DNA from: Larix kaempferi
Taxonomy: Eukaryota > Streptophyta > Pinopsida > Pinales > Pinaceae
Reading direction: 5' to 3'
Assembly: GCA_027924585.1 (NCBI GenBank)
Contig: BSBM01001444.1
Location: forward strand, 2,914,001-2,978,000
DNA: 64,000 nucleotides
Shown: positions 22,381 to 37,330 of the stretch, in pieces
Layout: each line of letters opens with the position of its first letter
Numbering within the stretch: the stretch's first letter is position 1
Made by a program: the position numbers and the translations under genes
The notes under the pieces: generated by a model
Database searches by the model: none
Told to the model about the DNA's origin: nothing
What the model saw: only the letters and a program-made list of their open reading frames with translations

Positions 22381-25260
22381 ACAACAACATTCTATATTTC
22401 CATTATATATGTGAAAACACAAAACCAAAAAGGCTATTGCACCATTAAAATTTATTATGATTTATTGATAAATCTATAGCAATCATCCTACCAAATCTAT
22501 GCAAAGTAGTAATAAATGTTTCTTTAGTAGCTATTATAAACCAAATTTGTAACTCCTAAAAATCTATGTAATTTACCATATCTCTAATTAGCTATTATAA
22601 TATTTCTTCAGTAAATCTATGTTTAATTGTCGATTTCTACCTCAGAAAGTTCAAGCCTGCCTTGATTTTGAATGGCATGAGAGCAATATTTAGAGGTGTG
22701 TGGCTTCAATTCGGAACTAGGTGATAGTAATACTTTAAAGCTTAAAATTAGACTCAGTGGATGAGACTTGCAATTGGAATGGAATCTGTCACAGGTTGTA
22801 TGCTTTTATTGTCGAGGCTCTATTTGCTTCAAAATCAATTGCATGTCATTTTCTTACTCTTTAATGGCTTGCATGGTGTAGGATAATGGGAAATATGTTT
22901 CAGGCATTCATGGCCTACTAAACATTGCTAAATGCATACATTTCCAGTTGTATTGTCATGGAGGGACGAGTCTTTCAATCTTTGTAGTATGAGCCATAGC
23001 TTCCTCCCATACTTTGTTGTATATACATGGCGAACAACGGTGTAGAGATGGTAGGTGGCAATTCAAAGATATCGACAAATTCACTGTATTCCCAAATACT
23101 TAATGTTTCAATTGAATAGTTGCATTGATAGGTGTTTATATTTTACAATTTGGTGTAGATGAAGAAGGGTCCCCTTCCTAGATCGCAGGAAGATACCATT
23201 CCTTCTCACAAATACACATATTAACCCACGTTGAAGGAATAACCCTCGAGAAACATGTGTAACAAGTAACTAGATGATAAACCACAACAGAATAACGTGG
23301 AGAATCACTATTATAACCCATCAATTATATACAAATAAACTACAACAAAGACATGACTTGACCGAACGATTGAGAAACCTTACCACGAATATTTTGGAAT
23401 ATGGACTAGAATGTGCGTAGAATCGAACTTGAGAACACCTTCAAAGGGAAAATTCTAGAAGCACCAATTGATTGAATGAACGGAGGGGCAGAAGCGACGA
23501 GAGTTAAAGTCCATGCCTCGTAAAACGTTTGTAATTAAGACACGCGGGCATGCACAAGGTACATATGTCGGAATATTATTATTCAAAGGTAACAAATAGC
23601 AAAATCCATCTCGCTAACCACGTAATTAAATTATGGTCAAAATATCAGTTATCTCACATAGGTGAACATACTAAACATACGATATGGATAAAAAAAGGAG
23701 TATGAGTGATCTACTATAGCTATTGATCTTTGTCTTCCTTTGTTCTTTTAATCTGAATGTAAAAATAAACCAACCAACAAATCCAGCGGAACATAAGAAG
23801 AAAATCAAGAATGTGTACGAGACATAGTAGGGCTGGTAGTAATAGTTATTACTTCATCGTCGTGTCACTCCCCTGTATACAGAAACAGTCATAGAATGAA
23901 CCACCATTACTTTTGAATGGTCTTGTGGAAGTTGATAGACTATTTGGTTGCGCCTTAACATTGAAGTGTGTTGTGGACGACCGGGGTATGGAAGGGCTGG
24001 AGTGTGGCTCGCAATCACGAAAATTCTGCCCATATCCAACACCCTTGTCAGGTCAGCAAATGACTATTTTTTTAAGTTTATTTTCTCATAACAACGCCGC
24101 CTACAATAACATGAAAGGTTGTCATATCTTGGTCATGTCACACATTTAGCGAATTGTATACTAGATAAATAGTCTTAAAGAATAGTTAAAAAGATTTTTT
24201 TTTTGAATTATAAAGTTTAACTTTAGGAACATAGATATAGTTTCGTTAACCAAAAATAGTCAATGCAATTTGACCATCGATGGATTACTATATATCTGGC
24301 GGTGGACACCAAAACTCTAACTTATGTAGTCTATGATATAATCTCTAACTTATCTATTATCTATTAATATTTTTAGTTAAAATACATATGGTCATAAAGA
24401 AACCTATTTAACTTGTATTATATTAATATATATTTTTTATATATAAAATGTAATATTATATAATTAATTATGTCTTAAACATGCCTCGCAAATATGCTAT
24501 AAAGTTGAACTCTACAACTTTAAAATTAATGATCAAATTTTAAGGGTGGGTCTTAATTTCAATCTGATTGGCGTATATTCCTCTAGCCTTTAAAAGACGA
24601 AGAGCGATATAAATAATTGCACTTCAATTAACAAGTGTAAATTAACTAAACCCTTAAATAAAATGCGAAAAACAAATGTTTCCCTTCCAAATTTTTACAA
24701 TCTGAAACAATTGAACACTCCATTCATGAAAAAATGGTAAATTTTCAATGAAACCAAAGAAAAAAACGAAATTTTCTTTGAAATTAGTAAAGTCCTCAAA
24801 ATTATGACTATGTTAGATAAATGAGCAAATTCCAACAAAAAAATAAGAAAACATATTTTTTCTTCGATTCATTTGATATTCTTCAAAAGTATTGCGCTTA
24901 AATCATTGAAAACATCAATTTATTTTCGCAAAGGAAGAATCTTTATAGTTTTCATTTAATTCCATACATCATAAATATCATTCCAATCTACCCCATTTAG
25001 ACCATGAGTTAAACTAAGAGAGTGAAACATTAACATATATGATGGTGGCAGAATCCACTCGAGGAAGTGGGTTTGCCGATCAAAGCACGCAACATAAGCA
25101 CAAATAGACACCCACACACTCAACATTCACACAACACAGATGGTGCCACCAATAATGGATTTCTATTTATTACTGAAAATCAAATTGCAATGATACGATT
25201 ACATTCAAGGTGAAGTCCTTGTTCATAATACGCAATTTTCACTACTCAATTAAAGTTGGT
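22381..25260. other. AT-rich gene-free stretch
   Basis: Strongly AT-rich, especially 24160-25000. Only short chance frames are present. No repeat of note was found. Confidence 0.4.
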
Positions 25261-25364
25261 GATTGTTTTCTCATACAAAGGCTAACTCTTTGGCCTGCGG
25301 TCAAAGTTTTTACCAAAAACAAAACCCTTCTTCAATGCTTCGATATGTATTTATAACCTTCATC

Positions 25365-26545
25365 CATCACCTTAATCTCCCGCTCCTACAGCTTCTAGAA
25401 GCCTCTCGCTTCTTGTTGAATTCTCCTTGGCATGTTGTGCAAACTGGCATCTCCAACAAATGTTGTTACTCTACATTTAATGCTACAACTACTCTCACGT
25501 CGTGGCTTTTCCCTTATGCGCTTCGACTCTCCAGTCGATCGGCATCTCGAGATAAACTTGTTCTCCTCTCAGTCGATCTCCTGCTGCAACATATATGATG
25601 TCGATGTCCTCTTAGGCTACATCCCAAGATCTCCTCTTCACCCCAAACTTTTTTCACTGCCCAACTGATCCTCATCAGCACCTTCTGTCCGTCGGCCAGC
25701 TTCCGACTCTAATACTACTTGGAGCGATCCGACCGATCCTTGTCGGCACTCCTTCCTCTATCTCCGCGTCGGCTTTAAATCCGACCTCCCTTTAACTGCC
25801 AGTTGTTCTTCACCCGCCTCCTTCCAACTACCTCCTTCGACAAGACCTGGAGTCGACCTTCCCCTTGTCAACTTCCATATACCTATCCTACTGCCATGAT
25901 TTTCGTCGTCAATTCTCCTTCCGTCGACCCTTCCATTGTCGTGACCATTCTTCGATTGGTCCTTCGCCTCTATCACGACTTGGTAAGTTTCCTCCTTCTC
26001 CACATGTTCCTCTTCTTCCAAGTGAGTTGATATTCCCTTTGAATGCTCTTAAAGTTGTCTTCTACTCGTGTCTGAATCAAGCCCAACTTCTCCATTTCAA
26101 CCAGTCGCCCTTTCCTCCAACTGCTTTCCTCCTGTCGACTCCACTCCACGATCATCGAATTTCTTCACCATCTCATTATTTACCTGCTCAACTGCTTCTC
26201 TCCAGTCTACACATCCTCTTTCCTTCACTTTTGGCTACGCATTCAGATAGCTTCTATATCCATCCTCGGCTAGATCTACCCACAACTCTGATCATCTTCA
26301 TATCCTTCGGTTGCTTCATAGTCGTCGTTGCCACCTATGTCGGCTATCTTGTTGTCATCGTCGTCATCTCGTCAGTCTCTCCGCCGACTCTCCTAGTTTA
26401 CAGACTAGCTTTCTGTCTTCACTGTGACTTGGTTGGATCGACTCAAGTTGGCTTCTAGTCTTCCCCGACCTTTTCATCCCAAATTCCCATGCTCGTGCTG
26501 CGGAAGTCTCGACTCTTCTCAACGATTCCTCTTCATTTTGTTGCC
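25365..26545. other. Pyrimidine-rich, CpG-containing island
   Basis: The + strand becomes rich in C and T with many TCG words (cgtcg, tcgac, gtcgat) over about 1.2 kb, in contrast with the AT-rich flanks. Overlapping open frames on both strands (for example 25865-26458 on +, 25758-26021 on -) follow from this composition; their products are Ser/Leu/Pro-rich on + and Glu/Gly/Arg-rich on - and show no domain. A retroelement LTR or untranslated leader on the minus strand is one explanation. No paired LTR was found. Confidence 0.4.
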
Positions 26546-26801
26546 ATGGATAATGGCCCCGATGCTCCTACACCAATATCCAATGTCACTAATGAAAGTC
26601 CTAATATATCATTATTTATAATCATGTTTAATTTTGAGAAGCCTCTATCACACAATGTTGTACTTGCTGGAATTCAAAGATAGCTTTCGGCAATCGCATC
26701 AAATAGGGAAAGCCTTAAAACCATCCAGGTCCGTCTCGACATAGATTCCATGTTCCAAACATATGCATTTTAGGTTATGATTTATAAATCGTACAAATAA
26801 A

Positions 26802-27152
26802 TTAATCCATTTCATTGAAAAATTTAGTGGTATCCACAATAGGTGAGTCCCTAGCATTAAACTTTTCACATAAACATTTCAACCATCTTTTTGTTTCAGA
26901 GTCTCTATCCTCCATTTGTTCACAATAGTATCAAGGACTGAAAAACTTAGCAACATTAAATATAGGAAGATATGTGAACCTCCTATCTAGAGATTCAATC
27001 ACCTTCATCACAAAATGTTTTCCTAAAAGAATGCAATCATCCAGAGTCCTTGGTCTTTTTATCTTTGAAAAGCTTTCAAACCTCAATGGATGTAAGTGTA
27101 CCATACATGTGTTATCTGTCTCCAACAATCTAACCTTGAAATAGTATCCCAT
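26802..27152 (-). pseudogene. hAT-like transposon protein relic
   Basis: A minus-strand frame from 27152 to 26802 is interrupted by one TGA (26931-26933). Before the stop it reads HFVMKVIESLDRRFTYLPIF and NVAKFFSP; after it, YYCEQMEDRD and KRWLKCLCEKFNAR. The pattern 'SLDRRFxxLPxFNaxKLFSPxxYPxxxxxRdxxxxxWLxxLxxKF' occurs in plant proteins related to hAT transposases and their zinc-finger derivatives. The dimerisation domain and zinc finger are not visible. Assignment is by remembered pattern and is tentative; the continuity of the frame across one stop supports a former gene. Confidence 0.4.
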
Positions 27153-27723
27153 GACACTAAAAGAATTTTGTGAATGGTAGGATCCGAGAAAGTTCTATTC
27201 CTGGGCAATTAAGAGCACGGGGCTCTAGGAATGAAATCCTTAAGGTTTGTATAAAATTTGCTAAGAGTTATCAATCAGAAATATCTCTAATTAGTTATTA
27301 TAATATTCGACATAAAGCTCTGAAAGTTAATATTTAACGTCAAATTAGCTAATAAGATAATGTTCAACAAAATTTCCTTAGCGACATGAGAGGAGAACAC
27401 ATCTCTGACTTTGTAATCGATATCATAGACCTTCTAGTAGACCATAGTACAAATTTTATGTAGTCTCAATAATTTTATTACTCTTCAACTTCAATTTATG
27501 TTCACATAAATTAATTATTTATTGATTTAATATAAAAAATGGATTGTGATATTTTTCAAGAAGAAATTAATAATTATTTTCAAAGTTTCAAAGTAATAGA
27601 TTCATATAATTGAAAACATATTTTTAGAATAAATACAAATACAAGGTAAAACAAAGTATACTATAAATGTGAAATTGTTATTAATTTGTTTTTAATATAA
27701 TTCTATACTACATAAAAATAATC

Positions 27724-28068
27724 GATATTATATTTATACGCCCATTAGCTAATAAGATAATGTTAATAAATATCTCTAATTTGCTAAGTTGAATGCCTCC
27801 CTCTTATGCAAAGTGTAATTATAGGGTAAAATAACAGCTAAGCTCCCTATCCCATGCCTTTTTTCATAATTTTATTCATATTTTATTTATAATGAATGAC
27901 TTAGTGATATTATATTTATACACCCATTAGCTAATAAGATAATGTTAAGAAATATCTCCAATTTGCTAAGTCGAATAGACAACCTAGTTTCTTAATGCCT
28001 CCCTCTAATGCAGAGTCTAATTATAGGGTAAAATAGCAGCTAAGCTCCCTATCCCGTGCCTTTTTTTA
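27724..28068. repeat. Direct repeat of about 150 bp, two copies
   Basis: 27724-27869 recurs at 27906-28068. Shared words include cccattagctaataagataa and cagctaagctccctatccc. The second copy carries an extra piece of about 20 bp near 27975-27995. A shorter, more diverged version of the first part lies at 27270-27370, so a third copy may once have existed. Confidence 0.85.
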
Positions 28069-28069
28069 G

Positions 28070-31000
28070 AATTTTTTGTAAGTGTTTGTTGTGCATAACT
28101 TAAAAGTTAGAACAATTATTGAACATGGACAATATATAACGCTAAGAGAATTGTTATTGCTTATTAACCCTTGCTTAGGCATTAACTATCCACACATGTA
28201 AGTCGTATTGAAAAATAGACCATGCATCAACTATCAATAGAGAAAGGGGCCATTGGCCAATAGTGTACAATCTTCCCTCCTATAGCTCGGGAGTGGCTAA
28301 ATTGTAAATCTATATAGGAAGGGTTAAAGTTAAAAGTTTGCACCTTGAAAGATGGATTAGTCTTGGTGTAAAAGTTTAATAAAAAATCTCTATCTTGCTT
28401 GAATGGCTAGCTAAAAAAATTGTAGCATGAAAAGTTTGTCGTTGATATTACAATGCTATAATAATAAGTTCACGTAAACATCTTAATCACACATTTTAAT
28501 TAAAAAAATTATAGTTTTGACAAAGCGAAATTGCAGATTTTGGATTCCACTAAAAAGCACTAAAATTTTGGGGAAAAATATATTTTTGAGAGAGTAGAAA
28601 CACAATGTTTTACTTAACCCTTAGCCCACTCCTATAAAGTTTTACCCTGTCATAAAATATCTATTCAGATAAAAGGGTATGCTTTATGTTGATGATGAAA
28701 ATTCTTGTATATGGTCCATAATTTGTGAATAATGAACATTCAAAGCATCCCCAAATCAGAGGGTAAGATCCATCCTCGCTCACTAGTGCATTAATGAAGA
28801 TCCGACCTTGCTAATCCTAACTTGATGACTAAATGCCTTTTTGCATTTAACTATTTTATGGCTAAAATTATATAGCAAGGTGCCTCTCAATACTTTAGCT
28901 GAAACATGAAATTCCATGGTGCACCCTTTAGAAATCAAATAAGCCCAATTATTATTATAACTAATGTGTCTTTCAACACATTCAATTCCACAATGTACTC
29001 CTTTGAAATCAAATGCTCTCTGAATGTCATATGCAACATGTATTTCACATTTACAAAAAAAAACTCGAACATTCTTTTTGCTATGGGGTTGAGACACATA
29101 TATTTTTTCCAACATCTAGTGCAGGTGAAACATTATAATTCTAACGGAACTCACAATTTAACAAACCAAAATATGGTGGAGTTTTTAATTAGATAAATCA
29201 TTTCCAAATTAATGGTGAAAATAGATTGCTATTATTGCATTAAAGAAAAGATAAAATTACATGTATTTACTTTTGGTGAAACAATACAATTTTTCAATAT
29301 AATATTATTTAAAGGTTTTAAAACATTAATATTTTTAGAACAAAATAATTGTTTTAGAAAATAAATAAGTAAATATTTAAAAAAATATATCCATTTTTAA
29401 GGGGTTGTTGAGAAGAGTGTGTTGATGCTCAAAATGACACGGTTCGGGAACAACACTGTAAACAAACCTCAGGGTGTTTTTCAAGGGGAGGATGTGGATG
29501 GAATCCCGGGTTGTGTTTAGGGCCCTCGAATAGATACGACTATCAAGGTTAATCAATGGCGTCAAATTCATAAATAAATGAAAGCGGGATATGATTTGCG
29601 TGATTAAATGCAATAATGCTTTCAAAACAAGAATGTGAGTCCATTAAATAAATATATGCATCCTATCTAACCATCCATCCTTTAATTTTTGAAGATGAGA
29701 TTAATTAACTAATTAGTGGACAAAGATAAATTAATGCAAAATATTTGTAGAAAAATGAATATGCGTTATGCAATTAATTCCCCCCAAAAAAACTTTAGTC
29801 GCTAGTATTAAAATGAAACAATAATTTATACTTTTCTCATGCTTAAGAAATTTACTTAGTCGTTTTTAATGCATAAAAAGATATTTGCAATTTCACTTGA
29901 ATTCGTATTTTTAAATATAGTGAAAAAATTGAGTTTCTTTAATGAAATAATTTGGCTTTATGAAGCTGAAATTGTATGCTTTAGATGATTCCTAAAAATG
30001 AACTTGGTAATTTTGATCGATTGCATGAAATGAAAGATCAGTAAAAGTTGTGCATAACAACTACTTCATTTTGAAAAATGAAGCACTAGAAATAGTAATG
30101 ACTAAAGATTAAAATTACAACTTTGTACAAGTTAGTGAACTGAAATTAAAAATTAATATTTGCAGCACATAATGTACATATTTTATAGCTTGAGAAATGT
30201 AAAAAAAATAAAAGCATCACAAAGTTGAATAATAAAGGTGGAGGAAAGATAGAGATATGCCCAAATACGATTTTTTTTATTAAGAGTGGAATTTGAACAG
30301 TCATCAATTACAATAGGGCGTGGCCTATTCAACCCCTGAGAAAAGGAGGTTTACGAGATCCTACACAGCTCTCAATGACTCAGTCTCATCCTAGTGAAAT
30401 TGAGACACCAGGAGTACTTCCCTCTTAGATTGTGCTGAGGGTAACTTGCGTGGATGAATACATCGGTCATAAAAATATAAACAAGAAAGTACAAATGCAT
30501 CCGACAGAAGGACAATCTACCTTCACTGTAATGGATGGATCTGAAACACTATCTTACCTACAATCTCTGCCCGTTAGGCTCGTGGATAACTGGTTATGAA
30601 AGGGAAAAATGCAACAATGGAGCCTAGCAGTGCCTGCTTCTTACCTCCGGTGCGATATCCTTGTTTCGATGCCTTCGTCTTGCTTTTAAAGGATGCATGC
30701 TGGCTAGGCAAAGTGTTTTGGCTGCCTCGAAAACTGAAAAAGTTGTCGTTTCTTTTGGCAAGTCTTCTCATGTGCATCTGAATAGGGTGAGCCACAAGTA
30801 ATCGACGCTCACCCTCAAACATTGTTCAGTAATTTCTAAATTTAACATATTGTAGGCATATGGTATTAAGCACGGTTTTCAATATTTGCATTGTTCATAC
30901 ATTTTGCACTGGCATAAGATAAAATATTTGCTTGGCCTTGACCATTCGTGAACCGTACAACGTGGTAATGAAGTGAAGTGGAACAAAAATTTCCCAAAAA

Positions 31001-34000
31001 TGTATGATGTTATTTCATTGTTCATTCGTTGTCTGCGGCCTTGAAGAACATAGTATATGTTCCCCTACGAACCTGGACTACTGTGGATCAGGGATAAAGC
31101 TAGTGCATGCTGGCGATGCAAACAGGGATATTTAGATCTCATCCTTCTCATGGGTTCTTGCTATAGATATGATAAAAGTAATACATCTAGTTGCAATGAA
31201 TTTTACCTACTCGACTATATATGTATATTCTCCGGAGCTCACTCATTTCCAGTTCCAATTGCAATAACCCCTTTAATTATCATATTTTAATACATAAGAA
31301 GGATGGGAAGCTCCTATATAGCCGAGAATTGACTTGCCACCTACCATTCTTTTGTGCTTTGTGCACTCCCCCTTTTCTAATTATTTGGCACAATTCTTAA
31401 GAACTTGGATGGGCCTGCATCCGGATGCTTGTTACAGTATATAAATCCAAGGAATTTTAGAATCGTTTGCACACATGCCCAATACTAGCAGAACCAAAGC
31501 TCAGATATCCATTATCGTTAATAATCAACATCAATATGCCCGCCAAATCGATGATATCCATTGGAAGAGGTCCTCGAGTGTTGTGCGGCTTGACTAAATG
31601 GTCATAAATCGGGTGGGCTTCTCCAGGTAACTTCCCAAAACAAAAATATGATAGCACCTTATTGTTCATGATTACCTCACCATATAACTATAATGGAATA
31701 GTGTGCTTCATCTTCTAGCTTGCAAAAGTAAGGGCCGAAAATCTTTCACTCAAACATATCAACTATGGAGACTGCAATCCACAGTTGCCTCTTTTCCATA
31801 TTGAGCTCGACCAGGCAAATATTTTTGTATCCCTCTCAACCTTTTGAGTTAGGGTTAAATTGTTTCTTATCAGCTGCATTGGGAGAGTGCGTTTTTTTCT
31901 TTGGTGTTGCTGGTGAAGTCTGTCATCAGCTACGATTTCCTACGTTGGCGAGCTTAGTGTTGGGGCTTGAACTCTTCATGTCATTGGACGGTTTTCCCCT
32001 GCATTGTTATGTCGAGTATGTCGATGGATTATAGGCCTGTGGATCACGTGTTTGACCTCAATGCCCTCTGTTTGGTTGCTTGGATCAATCGACATGCATA
32101 TATTCTTGCTCTGCATGGATTTCTCCATGGAGTCTGTCATTATCAGTGTTATCTTTTTTTTACAGTCTGCGTGTCTACACATTAAGTGACCATTGCCACT
32201 AGCTCTTTGTCACTTTCCTGGTTTGTTTGTCGGTACTCTCTAGTGGTGCAGTATGATTCCTGTTCATTTTCATTGTCTAATGAAAACTCATGGCTGCAGT
32301 GGCATGCCATGAGTGGTTAGTTAATGCGTTGGTGTAACTGCCTTTCTTTACGACACGTAATTTATTCCAACGTTAGCATTGGAGTGTTATCTCTGCCAAT
32401 CCACCACGTGGAATTTTACCGTTTTCTTTCACTTCACCCAACCATTACTCTACATGGCATTGCTTTCATTTACCTACACGACGTCCACCTTTTTCAACTT
32501 TTCCCTCCTCTGCGTGGTCGTGCGGTTGTTGTTTCTTGCAGTGGCTCCCTCCTTGTGTTCCGTAACGACGCTTTCGAGCCATGGGCCTATGATTCACTAT
32601 GAGTCAATTGTTTCCTTCATATGCCTTCTTTATCCTACTATGTGATCCTACCATGCCTGTCTCTGTGTAGATCCCTTCGTGGAGTTGTTCGTGCGAAGGT
32701 TTTCCATATGCACGTCAAAAAACGTCTCACTCTTTTTCATTGACAAACCCGAGATTGTTGACCATGGACACTAGTGAACCTTAGGAGAAACATCCCATTT
32801 GATTGGTCGATGGGAAGGAGGATTTTTGCACAAGATAGGCCGAGAGATTTTCAAGGGCCCGAAAGGGGCTTTTAATTTTCTATTATTATTTTTGCAATAT
32901 TTTTACATTAAAAGATGGGATTGGGGATTAGAGACCTTTTAAAACTGCACACCGGGGTAATCAATGGATATTTGGAAATTCCATTTTTATTTCATTTTAA
33001 AACATAGTCCCAAAGGGTATAACAGAAGAAAAGATTTGAATAGGAGAAGGATAATATCAAACTTAAATGAAAAAGGGGGCGAATTTATTTTTCTCTTAAA
33101 AAATACGAGCATATGTGCTTTCACATAAGGAGGTAGCCAAAAAGTATTTTAAACTTTTTAGACATGGGAATGGAACAATGACAATTGACAAATGCAATTG
33201 GTGAATTAATTGAAGCACCCAAAATCGACAAAATTTAATTGACAAGAATCATAGGCTTCTTACTTGTAGAAACTTCATCCAAGTGTCGAGAGGGTCAAAC
33301 GACAATGGTTTTGGCCAGATTAGATATGGGCATGATCAACACTTTGACCTGGATGCAATGGCATAAAAATCGTGACATAACCACATGTGTAACAAGAAAC
33401 GTCAGACCTCAAATTTTGACACACTTTTTCCATGATCACTCATAACGAGACTTCGTATGATCGACATGAGGACCAAATAGCGTCACAAATGACCAAAGTG
33501 GGCATGGAGAGGATCACGACGTCGGTACGCAAACGACGACAAAGGTAGAATGACAAGGCGATGAAGTTCAATCGGTTCGCCTTTGGTGTCATGTTACAAC
33601 ACTTCATAATCATGCCGATGTTGATCATCAATAGAGTGAAGGTTGGGAAGTGCATTTGACCTAATTGTTGAAGTGTTAATGGGAGCCACTCATAACTGAT
33701 CTCTTCCACCTGGTAACTAACCACCACTAACATTATAAACAATATTAACTTGATTTTGGCAGGGTAGCGCATTTCAATACTTGTGTTTATGATTACAATG
33801 GTCATGTAAATTAGTGGTAGTTTGGGAAGAAGAAAATAAACTCTATGATGCTAGCACTAGATGGACCAAAAACAAGAATATTAAAAATGTTAGGATAATG
33901 TTATTGATGTGAGCTCTCACATTGTTGCATAGATGTATGTGGCAGGAAAAAGTGAGCCACGTTGTCCTTTGTCCCCGTAGTACCTTGTCACAAATTTTAA

Positions 34001-36830
34001 TTAGTAGGAGAATAGTATTTTTATATTATTTTAAACCCTGGAGTTATTAGATATCCAAATCTGAATTACTACAGGAAATATGTTGATAAGGATTTGTCCC
34101 GTTACTTTTTTTAGTTAATAAAAATGCGACTTCCATTCAAAAAGTTGGTTGCTTAATTAATTGCAATTAAAAATTTATAGAAAAAATGATTTGATTACTG
34201 CGGCATCAGATGGAGAAACAAATAATATATGATGGGCTTATGAATAATTTAGGTATCTAGTGTGAAAAACTTAGTGTTTGGCATTTTGATCGAATGAGAT
34301 TTTTCATATAAATAGCGGATAGCGGATAAGATTGGAGAAGCTAAAAAATATGTTCCGGTCACATCACCTGGAGAGGATCATAAATTATAAACTACATTAT
34401 TGCCACTTGGTTCACTGAACTAGTTGTGCTAGTAAAATTAGCACACTGTTCGTGTGCAGCGTGAACTCACACAACGTGCACACTATTTAATGCTGCAATG
34501 CATTATCACCTTGTATCATGCATCATATTTAATGTTGCACTACATTAGCACCTTGTAAATCATCACAGAGCCGCTAAATGGAAAGGTATGCACGATACTC
34601 CCATATTTGATCCTTCTGCATGTCACATCTATATAGTTCGCACTACGCCACACAGAACAAATCCGCATCAGTGAAAACATCACATTATTGTTACATTGTT
34701 GAACCAATCTATGTCGTAATTAATATTTTTATTTTATTTTTAAAGTCTTCGACCAACAACAATAACATAGAACCAGTCACATCACAATCTTATCATAAAT
34801 TCAACCAATCATAAAATAGATAAATAAAATTTCAATATATTTAAAAATTAATTATTGTCAATCCATAAAGTTTAACATGGTGAACAAAATTTTGATTTGA
34901 TGAACTAATTAAAAGTCAACTAACATTGAATAGTTGACTGCAAACCAATTACAATATATTTGCCTTCAATGGGTTTAATTTAAAGTTTTAGTGTAACTCT
35001 ATGTCTAATTGTTAAACACGATATTTTCTTACAATGATTTTATTCTTATCTAATTTATGGAGGGATGAACACTCCAACATTAGATTATGCTATCCAAAAT
35101 GTGTAAATACTCTATTATCTCTCCGTTCAACTCTTATATATACAGAGAGACAATTTATTTATTTATTTCAAAGTCTATTTAAAAGTTGTTTGCTCTATTT
35201 ATTTGTAAGTGTGTATTTTATTGATGAAAATAAACTAATAATGAAAATGAAACTTACCACAATTATAAAATACCAATTTTGATTTACAACATATAACATT
35301 AAACATATGCTTTAATTCTTTTTATTAAACAATCACCTGTATGCTCGAGGAGAACAATTTTTCAGTAGACCTAATGCTAGATTATAATGTAGAGGGCTTG
35401 ACTAGGCATGCTTCATAGTATGTGAACATGGGAAGGTGGCATAGGTGGTTTCTTGCAATACAATTGATGATACATGGAGTTGGCTTCTTGTCATGGCTTT
35501 TGAAATGAGACCGGACATGAAAGTATGCATACTTTTCACCACCTTGAAAATTTTAAACAACGATACTTTCACACACTTGTCTTTAGTACTACCTGTAAAT
35601 TGAACTTGGGAAAACACTACTTTGGGCTTCGTAATCTCAGGGTATGCTTTTGAACATGTATAAGAAGTTGGAGATGTATTCTTGGTAATATGGTGTAGAT
35701 AAGGAAAATTTCTTTAGATTAAGCCCTTCTAGAATGAACATTTAGATTATAATCGGGTTTTCAAAAAACAATTCCACTTTTTTGTGAAAGTAGCATTCTT
35801 GTAATTTCAACATCACTAGATTCCATAGCAATTTATAAGAATTTCTCATGTTTAAGTTCCTAGGGTTCATTTTTAATTCTTTTAACTTATGTACTACACC
35901 CACAAATTTTTTTTGGGGGGGGTAGAGTACCCGTCCATGTTTTAAAATGATAAGAAAATAAATATTACAATACGAACCAATAAAAAAACCACGAGTTTCA
36001 TGAATCACATACCACTTCAGCAGCCAAGTGCAATGGAAAAATGGCATATCATAACATAATTGTCAACAATATTTGAATGGAATTTGCCAATTTCCATCGT
36101 TACTACCATGGAGTCATGTAGTATGTTTGTCAAATCTCACTCTCTTTATGATTTATGAACAACCATTTAAACTATATAAAAACTGAGGAAAATCAAGTAT
36201 GCCAGCTGGACACGGATTTTGAAATTTAATCAACATCAACTGGTGGCATAGGGCGGCAACATGCGGGCTTATCGTATGCCAGCCTGGTAAGCAGAAGTAT
36301 GTTGAAAATTTGAATATATTGTTGCATTGGATTAGATGGCCAATAGAACAAGCAACAACATTTATGAGTGTGGGAGAAGAAAATCAGAGAGGATGGGAGA
36401 AGAAATTTGGAGGTAGAGTGGAATAGATTTTGAATTATTTTGATGTGAATCTGTCTGGATTTTCGCTTTCTTGTTTCGAGCCTGGCCATGCTTTTGTCTT
36501 TCTTTTCTGTTCGTGGGTGTCTTTTTTTCATTTTTGTTTGTGAGCGCCATTCTTCTTTTCTGTTTCCGTTCTAATAGTTTAAGGGGTTGGTTTGTTTTTC
36601 TAGATTTGGGTGTTCATCTCTGTTTTTGGGTTTTGTTAGTTGAGGTTCAAAGAATGATATTGTAGGGAAGGGAAGATGAGAAGAAGAAAATTTTCATGGC
36701 TGAGAAGTTATGTACATTTTGTTCTTTTATTTAAGTTTGTCGATGACAATGTAATGTTATCGATTTTTGGAAAATTACATTTTATTTTCCTATCTTTTGT
36801 TAATATGTTTTGCTTTGTCTTGGACTGTAG
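28070..36830. other. Long AT-rich stretch without recognisable genes
   Basis: Nearly 9 kb with no gene I can name. Open frames of 80-120 codons occur (minus 28783-29115, minus 30574-30822, minus 33440-33805, plus 32324-32602, minus 35742-36047). The minus 33440-33805 product is hydrophobic at its start and ends in a basic tail; it could be an eroded transposon protein. None shows a motif strong enough to call. The 29200-30300 and 34100-35400 parts are extremely AT-rich. Confidence 0.35.
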
Positions 36831-36935
36831 GGGAAGAGGTACAATGCATAAAGCTCATATGCAGTGGGTTTTCATACTTGCAGCTGCAGAGGTACAATGA
36901 ACAAAACACAGATGCAGTGGGTTTTTGTGATTGCA
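36830..36935. repeat. Short tandem duplication, about 55 bp
   Basis: The words gaggtacaatg, atgcagtgggttttc/ttt and ttgcagctgcag/ttgcaggtgcac occur twice about 55 bp apart, at about 36835-36890 and 36890-36942. Diverged, but the order is kept. Confidence 0.5.
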
Positions 36936-37202
36936 GGTGCACACGACTCGGACGCCGCGAGTTTTCGTGCTTGCTGGTAAGGCTTTAATTTCAGTCTCTT
37001 CCTGCTCAAAGAAGTACTGTCACATGGTAGATTTAGTTAAATTACAAATCTATGCGGATGGATTTAATAGTGTTTATATTATCGACATGTTTTTATCATT
37101 TGTTGTCTCTGGGTTTGGAGGGTTTTACTTTTTGACACTAATCCTCAGAAGGTGCCCGTCCTGAAAATAAACACCTACAAGACCACATACACACACCCAC
37201 CC

Positions 37203-37330
37203 AAAGAATCAATTGGGTTTACATCACCGCCCACAAAATCAATTAGGTTTGAAGATCGAGCCAAGCAAAGAATCAATTGGCTTTGCATCACCGCCCACAG
37301 AATCAATTGGGTTTGAAGATCGATCCAAGT
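37203..37330. repeat. 64-bp tandem duplication
   Basis: aaagaatcaattggg/cttt begins at 37203 and 37267. Within each unit the word aatcaatt(g/a)g occurs twice, so the unit itself arose from a smaller duplication of about 35 bp. Confidence 0.9.

Noticed and set aside
25865-26458. 197-codon plus-strand gene
   Set aside because: Composition-driven frame in the pyrimidine-rich island; no domain and overlapping frames on both strands.
35402-36047. mTERF or PPR gene relic on the minus strand
   Set aside because: Short stretches (LKELKMNPRN, KKVELFFENPIII) recall mTERF helices, but the match is too short and broken to call.
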